From: Stenotrophomonas sp. SAM-B
GTDB lineage: Bacteria; Pseudomonadota; Gammaproteobacteria; Xanthomonadales; Xanthomonadaceae
Assembly: GCF_013387485.1 (NCBI RefSeq)
Contig: NZ_JABBXB010000004.1
Location: forward strand, 124,001-188,000
DNA length: 64,000 nucleotides
Reading direction: 5' to 3'
Below are positions 16,287 to 24,989 of this stretch, piece by piece. Within the stretch, counting starts at the first letter, position 1, and each line of letters begins with the position of its first letter. The position numbers were made by a program, and so were the translations under genes. The notes under the pieces are model-generated. The model saw nothing but the letters and a program-made list of their open reading frames with translations, was not told the DNA's origin and made no database searches.

Positions 16287-18500
16287 GTGTCCGTCGTTCC
16301 GTTCCGTGTTGCCCCGATCCACCCGGGTCGCCGTCGTGCTGTTCCCGCGCTCTCCCCGCTGATGCAGGCGATGGCTTGCGTGCTGGGCCTGGCCTTGTCC
16401 GCCTCGGCCGTGCAGGCCGACGAGGCGCCACGTAGCGAGGCGCCGCCCAAGGAAGGCGCGCAGACCCTGCAGACGGTGCAGGTCACCGCCAACCAGCTCG
16501 GCACCGTGACCGAAGGCAGTGATTCGTATACGCCCGGCACGATCGCCACCGCGACCCGCCTGGTGCTCAGCCCGCGCCAGACCCCGCAGTCGATCAGCGT
16601 GATCACCCGGCAGGAAATGAACGACTTCGGCCTCAACGGCATCGACGACGTCATGAAGGTCACGCCCGGCGTGAGCATCGTCACCTATGACAGCGAGCGC
16701 ACCGAGTACTACGCGCGCGGCTTCGCGGTGCAGAACTTCCAGTACGACGGCATCCCGATGGCGCGTGATTCGGCGTACTCGGCCGGCAACACGCTCAGCG
16801 ACATGGCCATCTACGACCGCATCGAAGTGCTCAAGGGCGCCACCGGCCTGCTGACCGGCATGGGCGACCCGGGTGCGACCATCAATCTGGTGCGCAAGAA
16901 GCCGACCCGCGAACTGGCCGGCAGCGCCACGCTGGGCGTGGGCTCGTGGGACAGCTATCGCGCCGAGGTCGATGTCGGCGGGCCGCTCACCGAAAGTGGC
17001 CGCGTGCGCGGCCGCGTGGTGGGCGCCTACCAGGACAGGCATTCCAATGCCGACCACTACCAGCGCAGCAATGAGGTGTTCTACGGCATCCTCGAGGCCG
17101 ATATCGGCGAGAGTACGCTGCTCACCGTCGGGGCCGATTACCAGGACAGCGATCCCGAGGGTTCCAGCTGGGGCGGCATTCCGCTGCTGGACAGCGAAGG
17201 CAATTTCAACAAGATGCCGCGCTCGTTCAACAACGGCGCGCAATGGAGCCGCTGGGGCCAGTACGCCCGTACCGGCTTCGCCACGCTGGAGCACACCTTC
17301 GGCAATGACTGGGTCGCCAAGCTGCAGCTCAACCACCAGGTCAACGGGTATGACGCCTCGCTGGGTGCCGCGGCCGGTGGCAATCCGGATCCGGTGACCG
17401 GCGAGGGCGTGAGCATGTGGCTGGGCCAGTACATCGGCAAGACTACCAGCAACGCGGCCGATCTATATGTGAGCGGAAAGTTCGAATGGTTCGGCCGCCA
17501 GCACGAGCTGGTCGTCGGTGGCAGCGTGTCGCGCAAGCGCTGGGTCAACAACGGCTACTCGCCGCAGCCGGGCTATGTCAGCAGCGTTGCCGACTACTAC
17601 GCTTGGACCGGCGACGTGCCCGAGCCGGACTGGCAGTGGGGCTACGGTGACAACCAGGTCACCCGCGAAAGCGGTGCCTACGTGGTGGGCCGTTTCGACC
17701 TGGCCGATCCGCTGAAGCTGATCGTCGGCAGCCGCATCGCCAACTATAAATCTCCGGATACCGACGAGAGTGGCGTGGTCGTGCCGTACGCCGGGCTGGT
17801 GTATGACCTCAACCGCAACTTCTCGGTGTTCGCCAGCTACAGCACCATCTTCAAGCCGCAGGGCAACCAGGACGAACAGGGCCGGGTACTGGATCCGATG
17901 GAAGGGCGCAGCTACGAGGCCGGCCTGAAAGCGGAGTTCTACGACGGCCGACTCAACGCCAGCGCGGCGGTGTTCCAGCTGGAGCAGGACAACTACGCAC
18001 AACCGACCGGCGGCAGGACGCCGAGCGGCGGGATCGCCTATGAAGGCCTGATGGGGGTGCGCACCAAGGGCTACGAGCTGGAGGTGTCGGGTCAGCTGGC
18101 GCCGGGCTGGCAGGTCCAGGGCGGCTATGCGCACAAGATCGCGCGCCAGCAGTCCACCAAGGTCTCCACGCTGGAGCCGGAAGATCAGTTCAGCGTGCAC
18201 ACCAGCTACCGCCTCACCGGTGCAGCCGATGGCTGGAGCGTGGGCGGTGGCGCGCGCTGGCAGGGCAGCACGTTCGGCACCATCACCAACCCCGCCACCG
18301 GCGGGAGCCAGCTCCATCGCACCGAGCCGTACTGGCTGCTCGATGCCATGGCGCGCTATCAGTTCAACGACCAGCTGTCGGCGACGCTCAACGTCAACAA
18401 TCTGCTGGACAAGCACTACTACACGATCTTCAGCTGGTACAGCACGTACACCTGGGGCGAGCCGCGCAACGTGCGGCTGACGCTGAACTACAAATTCTGA
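16287..18500 (+). CDS. TonB-dependent siderophore receptor (FhuE/FpvA-like)
   Basis: GTG at 16287 has GGAGG seven bases upstream and gives 737 residues. A signal sequence (MQAMACVLGLALSASAVQA) is followed by a TonB-box-like LQTVQVTA. The plug domain contains TPQSISVITRQEMND, YYARGF and YDRIEVLKGATGLLTGMGDP with a GATINLVRKKP end. The 22-strand barrel closes with RNVRLTLNYKF, with terminal Phe for outer-membrane insertion. It should import a ferric siderophore, probably hydroxamate type from the plug motifs. No Fur box was securely identified upstream. Confidence 0.93.
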   Translation: MSVVPFRVAPIHPGRRRAVPALSPLMQAMACVLGLALSASAVQADEAPRSEAPPKEGAQTLQTVQVTANQLGTVTEGSDSYTPGTIATATRLVLSPRQTPQSISVITRQEMNDFGLNGIDDVMKVTPGVSIVTYDSERTEYYARGFAVQNFQYDGIPMARDSAYSAGNTLSDMAIYDRIEVLKGATGLLTGMGDPGATINLVRKKPTRELAGSATLGVGSWDSYRAEVDVGGPLTESGRVRGRVVGAYQDRHSNADHYQRSNEVFYGILEADIGESTLLTVGADYQDSDPEGSSWGGIPLLDSEGNFNKMPRSFNNGAQWSRWGQYARTGFATLEHTFGNDWVAKLQLNHQVNGYDASLGAAAGGNPDPVTGEGVSMWLGQYIGKTTSNAADLYVSGKFEWFGRQHELVVGGSVSRKRWVNNGYSPQPGYVSSVADYYAWTGDVPEPDWQWGYGDNQVTRESGAYVVGRFDLADPLKLIVGSRIANYKSPDTDESGVVVPYAGLVYDLNRNFSVFASYSTIFKPQGNQDEQGRVLDPMEGRSYEAGLKAEFYDGRLNASAAVFQLEQDNYAQPTGGRTPSGGIAYEGLMGVRTKGYELEVSGQLAPGWQVQGGYAHKIARQQSTKVSTLEPEDQFSVHTSYRLTGAADGWSVGGGARWQGSTFGTITNPATGGSQLHRTEPYWLLDAMARYQFNDQLSATLNVNNLLDKHYYTIFSWYSTYTWGEPRNVRLTLNYKF

Positions 18501-18514
18501 TCCACGCAACGAAC

Positions 18515-18538
18515 GACACCCCGGGCAACCGGGGTGTC
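18515..18538. terminator. Hairpin between the siderophore receptor and the pirin gene
   Basis: GACACCCCGG and CCGGGGTGTC form a perfect 10-bp stem with a GCAA loop between convergent genes. There is no long T run, so termination efficiency is uncertain. Confidence 0.6.
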
Positions 18539-18557
18539 TGCGTTTGAGGCCGGGTGG

Positions 18558-19259
18558 TTACAGCGCCAGCTCGAACACGATGACTTCCGCGTCGTTGGCG
18601 TTTTCCAGCGTCAGCTGTGCTTCGTCGCTGACCTGCAGTGCATCGCCGGTCTCCAACGTGATGCCGTTGACCTGCAGCTGCCCGCGGGCGACCTGCACGT
18701 AGGCACCGCGGCGCGGGGTCAGTGGCAGGTGAACGCGGTCGTCGCCGTCGAGGATCGTGGCGTAGATGTTGGCGTCCTGGTGGATCAGCAGCGAGCCCTC
18801 ACGGCCATCGCGCGAGGCGATCAGGCGCAGCTGGCCGCGCTTGGTGTCCGGGGCGAAGTGGGTCTCCTGGTAGCTCGGGGTGATGTTTTCCTGGTCGGGG
18901 AACAGCCAGATCTGCAGGAAGTGCACTGCTTCGTCGGCCGAGTGGTTGAACTCGCTGTGGCTGACGCCGCTGCCGGCGCTCATGCGCTGCACGTCGCCGT
19001 AGCGCAGCACCGAGCCGGTGCCCATCGAGTCCTTGTGCTCCAGCGCGCCGCCGAGCACGTAGGAGATGATCTCCATGTTGCTGTGGCTGTGCGTGCCGAA
19101 GCCCTGGCCACCCTGGACGCGGTCTTCGTTGATCACCCGCAGCGGGCCGAAGCTGACGTAGCGCGGGTCGTAATAGTTGGCGAATGAGAAGGTGTGCATG
19201 GAGTTCAGCCAGCCATGGTCGGCCTTGCCACGGGTGTTGCTCTTGCGGATCTGCAGCAT
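18558..19259 (-). CDS. Pirin family protein (YhaK/YhhW type)
   Basis: ATG at 19259, preceded by AAGGAG, gives 233 residues: the bicupin fold with the metal site H-x-H and E in GFGTHSHSNMEIISYVLGG and the later SGVSHSEFNHSADEAVHFLQ. Some bacterial pirins have quercetinase activity and others act as redox sensors. It is divergent from a LysR regulator 140 bp away, which probably controls it. Start chosen because the upstream residues are low-complexity and unlike the family. Confidence 0.92.
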   Translation of the reverse strand: MLQIRKSNTRGKADHGWLNSMHTFSFANYYDPRYVSFGPLRVINEDRVQGGQGFGTHSHSNMEIISYVLGGALEHKDSMGTGSVLRYGDVQRMSAGSGVSHSEFNHSADEAVHFLQIWLFPDQENITPSYQETHFAPDTKRGQLRLIASRDGREGSLLIHQDANIYATILDGDDRVHLPLTPRRGAYVQVARGQLQVNGITLETGDALQVSDEAQLTLENANDAEVIVFELAL

Positions 19260-19399
19260 GGGAATCTCCTTGGTGTTCGATGGTTTCGATGGCGGTCCGG
19301 GGCGGTCGCTGCCGTCCCCTTTCCTGTTGCGGCCAGTATCCGCTTGCTCCGCCGGCTTGAAAAACGGATAGTTTTGCAAGCCATCATCGAAAAATTCGA

Positions 19400-20326
19400 A
19401 TGCTCAAGCTCAGCCTCGACGCCCTGCAGATCCTGGATGCCATCGACCGCCGGGGCTCGTTCGCCGCGGCTGGCAAGGCCCTGCACAAGGTGCCTTCGAC
19501 CATTTCCTACACCGTCTCCAAGCTGGAGGAGGACCTAGGCGTGCAGCTGTTCGACCGGGTCGGGCCGCGCGCGCACCTCACCCCGGCCGGGGAGGCCCTG
19601 CTGGAAGAGGGGCGCCACCTGCTGCGGGCGGCGCGCGAGCTGGAGATGCGGGTGCGGCGGGTGGCCTCCGGCTGGGAGGCCGAACTGACCGTGGCGGTCG
19701 ACTCGATGTTCGTGCCGGCACTGCTGGCCGAGGACGTGCGCGCTTTCAACGCGGTGGCCGAACAGACCCGGATGCGGCTGATCAGTGAATCGCTGTCGGG
19801 CACCTGGGAGGCGCTGCTGGACCGGCGTGCGGACCTGCTGGTCGGCGCGGCGGGCGAGGGGCCCAGTGGCGGGGGCTACGTGGTCGAGCCGATGGGCGTG
19901 GTGCGTTTCGTGTTCGCGGTGGCGCCCTCGCACCCGTTGGCCACCGCGCCCGAGCCGCTGGGCCGCGAGCAGTTGGCCGGCCACTGTGCCATCGCCGTGG
20001 CCGATTCGGCGCGGCGGCTGCTGCCGCGTACGGTCGGGCTGCTGATGGGGCAGGAGACGGTCACCGTGCCGGACATGGTCAGCAAGTTCCGCCTGCAGTG
20101 CGCGGGACTGGGGTTCGGCTTCCTGCCCGAGCCGTACGTGCAGCAGGCAGTGCGCGAGGGGCGGCTGGTGATCAAGCAGGTCGAGGAGCCCAAGCCGGAT
20201 GAGACCTTCTGGCTGGCCTGGCGCACCGGCGAGGAGGGGGCGGCGCTGAAGTGGTGGCGCGAGCGCATGCAGCGCCCGGAGGTGCTGGCGGGCTGGTGGC
20301 CGACCATGGAGGCCTGGCTGGGCTAG
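19400..20326 (+). CDS. LysR-family transcriptional regulator
   Basis: 308 residues. The N-terminal winged helix reads LDALQILDAIDRRGSFAAAG followed by KVPSTISYTVSKLEEDLGVQ. A periplasmic-binding-like effector domain with the usual VAVDSMF to EPYVQQAV segments follows. Divergent from the pirin gene, a common arrangement for a LysR regulator and its target. The effector is unknown. Confidence 0.92.
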   Translation: MLKLSLDALQILDAIDRRGSFAAAGKALHKVPSTISYTVSKLEEDLGVQLFDRVGPRAHLTPAGEALLEEGRHLLRAARELEMRVRRVASGWEAELTVAVDSMFVPALLAEDVRAFNAVAEQTRMRLISESLSGTWEALLDRRADLLVGAAGEGPSGGGYVVEPMGVVRFVFAVAPSHPLATAPEPLGREQLAGHCAIAVADSARRLLPRTVGLLMGQETVTVPDMVSKFRLQCAGLGFGFLPEPYVQQAVREGRLVIKQVEEPKPDETFWLAWRTGEEGAALKWWRERMQRPEVLAGWWPTMEAWLG

Positions 20327-20436
20327 TCAACCTGAATCGTGGCCTCGCTGTCATCGGACGGTCATCTGGATGCGATAGAGCGCCGTCGGCCTGATCGGTA
20401 ACCTGCCCGACTCGTCTGGTTTTCGCACATCTCCCC

Positions 20437-21582
20437 ATGAAGCGCTTGCTGCTGTTGCTGCTGGCCGGGGCTGGCCTGTGGCTGGCTGCCTGCTCCTCCC
20501 TGACCTCCACCGCCGCCTCGACCTCGTTGAGCGATCGGCTGATCGCGCCGGGTGGCGTGTCCACGCTGCTGGACACCGCGCGCATCGCCGAAGCGGTGGA
20601 CAGCGTGCCCAACCGGCACGGCCTCGTGACCGGCCGCGCGGGCGTGCCGATCTTCTGGCGGGCCTTCGACCCGGGCCAGTACGGGGTGCGCTACGAATAC
20701 CTGGCCCAGCAGCACGAGAACGGCGAGCCGCTGCGCACCGGCATGGCGCTGGACCTGCCGCATCCGTTCCAGCCGCAGGCGCCACGCGGCACGGTGGTGC
20801 TGCTGCACGGCTGGATGATGAACGGTGATGCGATGCTGCCTTGGTCGCTGCAGCTGGCGCAGTCCGGCTACCGCGTGGTCACCATCGACCTGCGCAACCA
20901 CGGCCATTCCGGCGCCGGCCCGTCCGGCTACGGCACGTTCGAATCGGATGACGTGGTCGATGTCATCGCGGCATTGAAGGCGCGCGGCGAGGTGGTCGGG
21001 CCGCTGTACCTGTTCGGTGTTTCCTACGGTGCGGCCACCGCGCTGTTCACTGCCGACAAGCTCGGCGACCAGGTCACCGGCGTGGTGGCGATGGAGTCCT
21101 TCGCCAATGCCGGCGATGCGATCCGCAGCATGATCCCGCACCTGATGTCGCTGCAGCCGACCGCATGGAAGGCGCAGGCCATGGCGGCCTACGGGCGCTG
21201 GCGCTATGGCGGGCAGGATATCGACCAGGTGATCGCCGCCGCCAGCCAGCGCCTGGATCTGGACCTGGATCGTGTCGACGTCACCCGCGCGCTGGCCGAC
21301 AGCCGCGCCTGCGTGCTGCTGCTGCACGGCCAGGACGATGAGCACGTGCCGGTCGGGCAGGGCCGCCGCCTGGCCGCCGCCAGCCCGCGCGTGCATTACA
21401 TCGAAATGCGTGGCGAAGACCACATCACCCTCCCGCTGCGGGTGGACCTGCTGGGCGGCGTGGTGGACGACTGGCTGGCGCATGACGACCACGCTGGTGG
21501 CGCGTGCCCGGCACCGGAGCTGCCGGGTGAAGCCGATCTGATGGCGATGCAGGCGGCCCAGGCACCCGCACCGCAGGGTTGA
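20437..21582 (+). CDS. Alpha/beta-hydrolase lipoprotein
   Basis: 381 residues with a lipoprotein signal (MKRLLLLLLAGAGLWLAAC, lipobox LAAC). The fold is visible in TVVLLHGWMMNGDAML (oxyanion region), the nucleophile elbow FGVSYGAA (Ser in GVSYG), an acid in LLLHGQDDEHVPVG and a late His in MRGEDHITLP. It should be anchored to the inner or outer membrane and hydrolyse an ester; the substrate is unknown. It stands alone, and a GTAGTGCCGGCC repeat starts eight bases after its stop. Confidence 0.88.
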   Translation: MKRLLLLLLAGAGLWLAACSSLTSTAASTSLSDRLIAPGGVSTLLDTARIAEAVDSVPNRHGLVTGRAGVPIFWRAFDPGQYGVRYEYLAQQHENGEPLRTGMALDLPHPFQPQAPRGTVVLLHGWMMNGDAMLPWSLQLAQSGYRVVTIDLRNHGHSGAGPSGYGTFESDDVVDVIAALKARGEVVGPLYLFGVSYGAATALFTADKLGDQVTGVVAMESFANAGDAIRSMIPHLMSLQPTAWKAQAMAAYGRWRYGGQDIDQVIAAASQRLDLDLDRVDVTRALADSRACVLLLHGQDDEHVPVGQGRRLAAASPRVHYIEMRGEDHITLPLRVDLLGGVVDDWLAHDDHAGGACPAPELPGEADLMAMQAAQAPAPQG

Positions 21583-21589
21583 CCTCCCG

Positions 21590-21610
21590 GTAGTGCCGGC
21601 CGCTTTCCGG
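21590..21610 (+). repeat. GTAG-headed palindromic repeat (SMAG-like, partly decayed)
   Basis: GTAGTGCCGGCCGCTTTCCGG followed by C: the arms GCCGG and CCGGC pair. Same subfamily as the copy at 58072-58093. Confidence 0.6.
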
Positions 21611-21662
21611 CGCCAACGCAAAAAAAAACAGCAACCGATGGCTGCTGTCTTCGTCGATGCAA

Positions 21663-21739
21663 TGGTGCGCCCGGAGAGATTCGAACTCCCGACCGCCTGG
21701 TTCGTAGCCAGGTACTCTATCCAACTGAGCTACGGGCGC
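21663..21739 (-). tRNA. tRNA-Arg (anticodon ACG), copy 3 of 3
   Basis: 77 nt on the minus strand: acceptor GCGCCCG with CGGGCGC, anticodon arm CCTGG-CTACGAA-CCAGG, T-arm GGGAGTTCGAATCTC, encoded CCA. ACG (inosine-modified) reads CGU/CGC/CGA. It is the most promoter-distal of three identical copies. Confidence 0.97.
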
Positions 21740-21821
21740 ATTTGCATTGTCTGGTTGTGTGTCCTGCCGCGCGTGTCGCCACGTTCGACGGGAAGGCAGG
21801 CGAGCCTGCCGTTCGATGTAA

Positions 21822-21898
21822 TGGTGCGCCCGGAGAGATTCGAACTCCCGACCGCCTGGTTCGTAGCCAGGTACTCTATCCAACTGAGCTACGGGCGC
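21822..21898 (-). tRNA. tRNA-Arg (anticodon ACG), copy 2 of 3
   Basis: Identical over 77 nt to the copies on either side. The 82-bp spacer to copy 3 carries no gene. Confidence 0.97.
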
Positions 21899-21952
21899 AT
21901 TTACATCGAATTTTCATTGCTGATACCGACGGCGAAATCGATACCCTGTTGA

Positions 21953-22029
21953 TGGTGCGCCCGGAGAGATTCGAACTCCCGACCGCCTGGTTCGTAGCCA
22001 GGTACTCTATCCAACTGAGCTACGGGCGC
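21953..22029 (-). tRNA. tRNA-Arg (anticodon ACG), copy 1 of 3
   Basis: First of the three tandem copies in transcript order; 54-bp spacer to copy 2. The three are probably processed from one precursor. Confidence 0.97.
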
Positions 22030-22091
22030 GTCAACAGGAGCGGAATTATGCGGATCGGCGTCGCATTCGTCAACGGTTTTTGTGAAGGTCT

Positions 22092-22931
22092 TCATTCAAA
22101 TGAATGAAAAAGGCGCTCCACCACGGCTTCCGGCGTTTTCATCCACGCGAAGTGATCGGCACGCGCACCCAGCATCTGCGCACTGATCACGCTGAGCTGC
22201 GCACGCATGCCCGGCATCTTGGCCAGCAGGCCCTGCATCGATCCCGTCGGGGCCAGCCAGTCGGCCGCCATCACCACCGCGGTGGCCTGGCCGCGCGGGT
22301 CGCGCATGCCGGCCTCCAGATCGGCCGCCATGCCGACGGCCGCGTAGTGGTTGTTGAGGCCCACGCGCGACCAGTCGCGGATCAACCCGCGTGCCTCGGT
22401 GCCGCCAAAGCCGAGCTTCTTGCCGTGCAGGACCCCCTGGCGCTGGGCCAGCCAGGGCAGGAAGCGATACACCAGCGGCAGCGTCCAGCCACGCGGGGCA
22501 GGGAAGGTACGCCAGTACGGCGTGCCGCTGGCCACCAGCCAGACGCGGCCAAAACGCTGCGGATGCAGCCCCGCGAAGCAGCAGGCGAGCTGGCCGCCGA
22601 GACTGTGGCCGCCGATGATCAACGGTGTTTCAGATTCCCCTCGCACATTTGCGAGGCTCGCCGGCAGGTCCTGTTCGAGGATTTCGCGATAGCCCCAATC
22701 CTGCGTGCGCGAGGGCCGCAGGCTGCTGCTTCCATTGCCACGCCACTCGTGCAGGTACACCGCGATGCCGCGTGCTGCCAGCGCCTCGGCGAAGGGCAGG
22801 TAGTGCCGCGCGGCGACACCCAGCGCGGGCAACCACAGCAGCCGCGCGCGGGGCTGCACGGGGACGCGCGCCAGCAGCTCGAAGCGATGGCCGTCTGCGG
22901 CCTGCACGGGCAGGGGCGAGGCGTCGATCAT
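22092..22931 (-). CDS. Alpha/beta-hydrolase
   Basis: ATG at 22931 overlaps the thiD stop by 4 bp and gives 279 residues. A nucleophile elbow is present (GGHSLGGQLACCFAG), with the HEWRGNGSS oxyanion-type loop and a late DHFAWMKTPEAV that offers the His. It resembles the YheT/serine-aminopeptidase-like hydrolases of unknown substrate. It is translationally coupled to thiD, although no link to thiamine is evident. Confidence 0.85.
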   Translation of the reverse strand: MIDASPLPVQAADGHRFELLARVPVQPRARLLWLPALGVAARHYLPFAEALAARGIAVYLHEWRGNGSSSLRPSRTQDWGYREILEQDLPASLANVRGESETPLIIGGHSLGGQLACCFAGLHPQRFGRVWLVASGTPYWRTFPAPRGWTLPLVYRFLPWLAQRQGVLHGKKLGFGGTEARGLIRDWSRVGLNNHYAAVGMAADLEAGMRDPRGQATAVVMAADWLAPTGSMQGLLAKMPGMRAQLSVISAQMLGARADHFAWMKTPEAVVERLFHSFE

Positions 22932-23737
22932 GCCGGGCGTGCCGCACCGAAGTGGTCGATCACCAGCACCTCGCTGCGGCCGGGGTAATAGCCGCTCTGC
23001 AGGCCGCGCGCGACGTAATCGATGGCCGCTTCGCAGGCGTTCGGCAAGGACAGCCCTTGGCACAGCTGTGCGGCGATGGCCGAGGCCAGCGTGCAGCCGG
23101 TGCCGTGCGCATCCACGGGCAGCCGCGTATGGATGAATTCTTCGCGGGTCACGCCGTCGAAGTAGCGATCGATCACGCGGCTGCCTTCGTCCAGATGGCC
23201 GCCCTTGAGCAGTACCGCACCGGCACCCAGTTCGAGCAGCGCGTCGGCGGCATCCTCTGCATCTTCGGCGGTAATGATGCGGCGGCCGAGCAGCAGCTCG
23301 GCTTCGGGTATGTTGGGCGTCAGCAGCGTGGCCAGTGGGATCAGGCGGGTACGCATCGCCGCCAGTGCACTGTCCTCCAGCAGCTTGGCGCCGCTGGTGG
23401 CGACCATCACCGGATCCAGCACGACGTGCGGTGGCCGGTGCTTTTCAAGTGCGTCGGCGACCAGGCTGATCACCTCGGCGTTGGCCAGCATGCCCAGCTT
23501 CACTGCATGGATGTCGAAGTCGGCGAAACAGGCATCAATCTGCGCCTGCAGGAAATCCAGCGGCGGCACGTGCACGGCGATGACGCCACGGGTGTTCTGT
23601 GCGGTCAGCGCGGCAATCGCGGAGAGCCCATGCACGCGATGGGCGGCGAAGGCCTTCAGGTCGGCCTGGATGCCGGCACCCCCGCCGGAATCGGAGCCGG
23701 CGATGGTCAGGGCGGAAACGGGGCTGGACGGTGTCAT
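22928..23737 (-). CDS. thiD: Hydroxymethylpyrimidine/phosphomethylpyrimidine kinase ThiD
   Basis: 269 residues from the ATG at 23737. The ribokinase-like fold is shown by [20 protein letters not shown], the [14 protein letters not shown] segment, [16 protein letters not shown] and the anion-hole/catalytic [15 protein letters not shown] near the end. The enzyme phosphorylates HMP and HMP-P for thiamine synthesis. No TPP riboswitch is visible upstream, and the thiamine operon is elsewhere. Confidence 0.95.
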   Translation of the reverse strand: MTPSSPVSALTIAGSDSGGGAGIQADLKAFAAHRVHGLSAIAALTAQNTRGVIAVHVPPLDFLQAQIDACFADFDIHAVKLGMLANAEVISLVADALEKHRPPHVVLDPVMVATSGAKLLEDSALAAMRTRLIPLATLLTPNIPEAELLLGRRIITAEDAEDAADALLELGAGAVLLKGGHLDEGSRVIDRYFDGVTREEFIHTRLPVDAHGTGCTLASAIAAQLCQGLSLPNACEAAIDYVARGLQSGYYPGRSEVLVIDHFGAARPA

Positions 23738-23801
23738 GCCCCGATTGTGCAATGTTTGCCGCGGCATTGCTGCCGCGCCCTCAGCGCGCCCGCAGCAGTG
23801 C

Positions 23802-24452
23802 TCACTGCCGGTACAGCACGTACCCCAGCCCGGTGCCGCCGGTCAGCAGTGCCGGGGCGAGCAGGGCGTCGTAGCCGAAGCGCAGGAACAACATGGCGCC
23901 GATCACGCCGCCGGCCAGGAAACCACTGATGATCAGTCCGCTCAGGGTCAGGCGCCGGACCGGCAGCGGCAGGCCGCGCAGCAGATGGCCCAGGCCGATG
24001 CCCAGGTCGGTGAACATGCCGCTGAGATGGGTGGTGCGCACCACCGCGCCGCTGAAGGTGGTCGCCATCGCATTCTGCAGGCCGCAGGCCATCGCCGCCG
24101 CCAGTGCGCCCCAGATCTGCTGCTGCTTGAACAGCGGGATCGCGATCAGCAGCAACAGCGATTCCAGCGCCAGCACGACGCCATAACGGCGGCCCAGCTG
24201 CAGGCCGCTGTCCTGGATGATCATGCCGCTGAGCGTGGCGCCTGCACAGAACGCGATCAGCAGTCCCCATAGATGCGCGACCACCCGCCAGTCCCGCTGG
24301 GCGAGCGCCATGCCGAGCTGGCTGGTGGTGCCGGTCATGTGGCTCACCGCCTGGTGCTCGAACCCCAGGAAGCCGACCACGTTGACCATCCCGGCCACGC
24401 AGGACAGGGCGATCGCCCCGATCCAGACCCAGGTGGGCAGCCGGATGCTCAT
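23802..24452 (-). CDS. YoaK/DUF1275 family membrane protein
   Basis: 216 residues with about six membrane helices. Family signatures are [20 protein letters not shown] near the N-terminus and [20 protein letters not shown] in the middle. Function of the family is not established; the fold suggests a transporter. The lipoprotein gene 30 bp upstream and PhoH before it run in the same direction and may form an operon. Confidence 0.9.
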   Translation of the reverse strand: MSIRLPTWVWIGAIALSCVAGMVNVVGFLGFEHQAVSHMTGTTSQLGMALAQRDWRVVAHLWGLLIAFCAGATLSGMIIQDSGLQLGRRYGVVLALESLLLLIAIPLFKQQQIWGALAAAMACGLQNAMATTFSGAVVRTTHLSGMFTDLGIGLGHLLRGLPLPVRRLTLSGLIISGFLAGGVIGAMLFLRFGYDALLAPALLTGGTGLGYVLYRQ

Positions 24453-24482
24453 CCGGCGTGCGCGGTGGGGGTCACGGCACGA

Positions 24483-24989
24483 TCAACGACCCGGGGGCGG
24501 GCCGTTGAACTGCACATCCGAGAAGCTGCCGCTGGCCGGATCGAACACCGCGCCCCAGAACTGCGCGCCACCATCGCAGACCCGGATCGCTTCGCGGGCC
24601 GGATCGATGTCAGCGTCATCCGGCAGATGGAAGGCATTGAGGTAGATCAGCTTGCGTCCGCTCATTTCGATGCCGACGTACTGGCGATCGAAATCGGCGG
24701 CCTTTGGCACCTGCGCCTCCAGCGTCGGCAATGCGGCCTCCAACTGCTCGACCTCCTTGCGGCTGGGCGCCCAGTAACCGGTGACCCGCCCGGCCTCGCG
24801 GCCGGGACTGTCGCGCGAGCAGGTGTCCAGCACCTGGGCGGCGACCACCGGTCGCGTCACCACCCAGGACTGGCCGGTCTTGATCGCGGTCGGGACGCTG
24901 GCGCCCGGCCGCGTATTGGCGGGCGTGCAGGCCGCCGCCAGCGCGGCAAGCGCCAGCGGCAGGACGGCACGTGACAGGGAACGGCTCAC
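24483..24989 (-). CDS. Conserved lipoprotein of unknown function
   Basis: 168 residues with a signal and lipobox (LPLALAALAAAC). The mature part, including GYWAPSRKEVEQLEAALP and VCDGGAQFWGAVFDPAS, is a small globular domain with two cysteines outside the lipobox (CSRDSP; RVCDGG). I do not know a function. Its start overlaps the phoH-like stop by 4 bp, so it is coupled to that gene. Confidence 0.82.
   Translation of the reverse strand: MSRSLSRAVLPLALAALAAACTPANTRPGASVPTAIKTGQSWVVTRPVVAAQVLDTCSRDSPGREAGRVTGYWAPSRKEVEQLEAALPTLEAQVPKAADFDRQYVGIEMSGRKLIYLNAFHLPDDADIDPAREAIRVCDGGAQFWGAVFDPASGSFSDVQFNGPPPGR

Noticed and set aside
21663-22029. Regularly spaced repeats resembling a CRISPR array
   Set aside because: The 77-bp units fold as tRNA-Arg and the spacers differ in length.
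22625-24272. Long plus-strand open frames over thiD and the YoaK-like gene
   Set aside because: They are shadows of conserved minus-strand genes with intact motifs.
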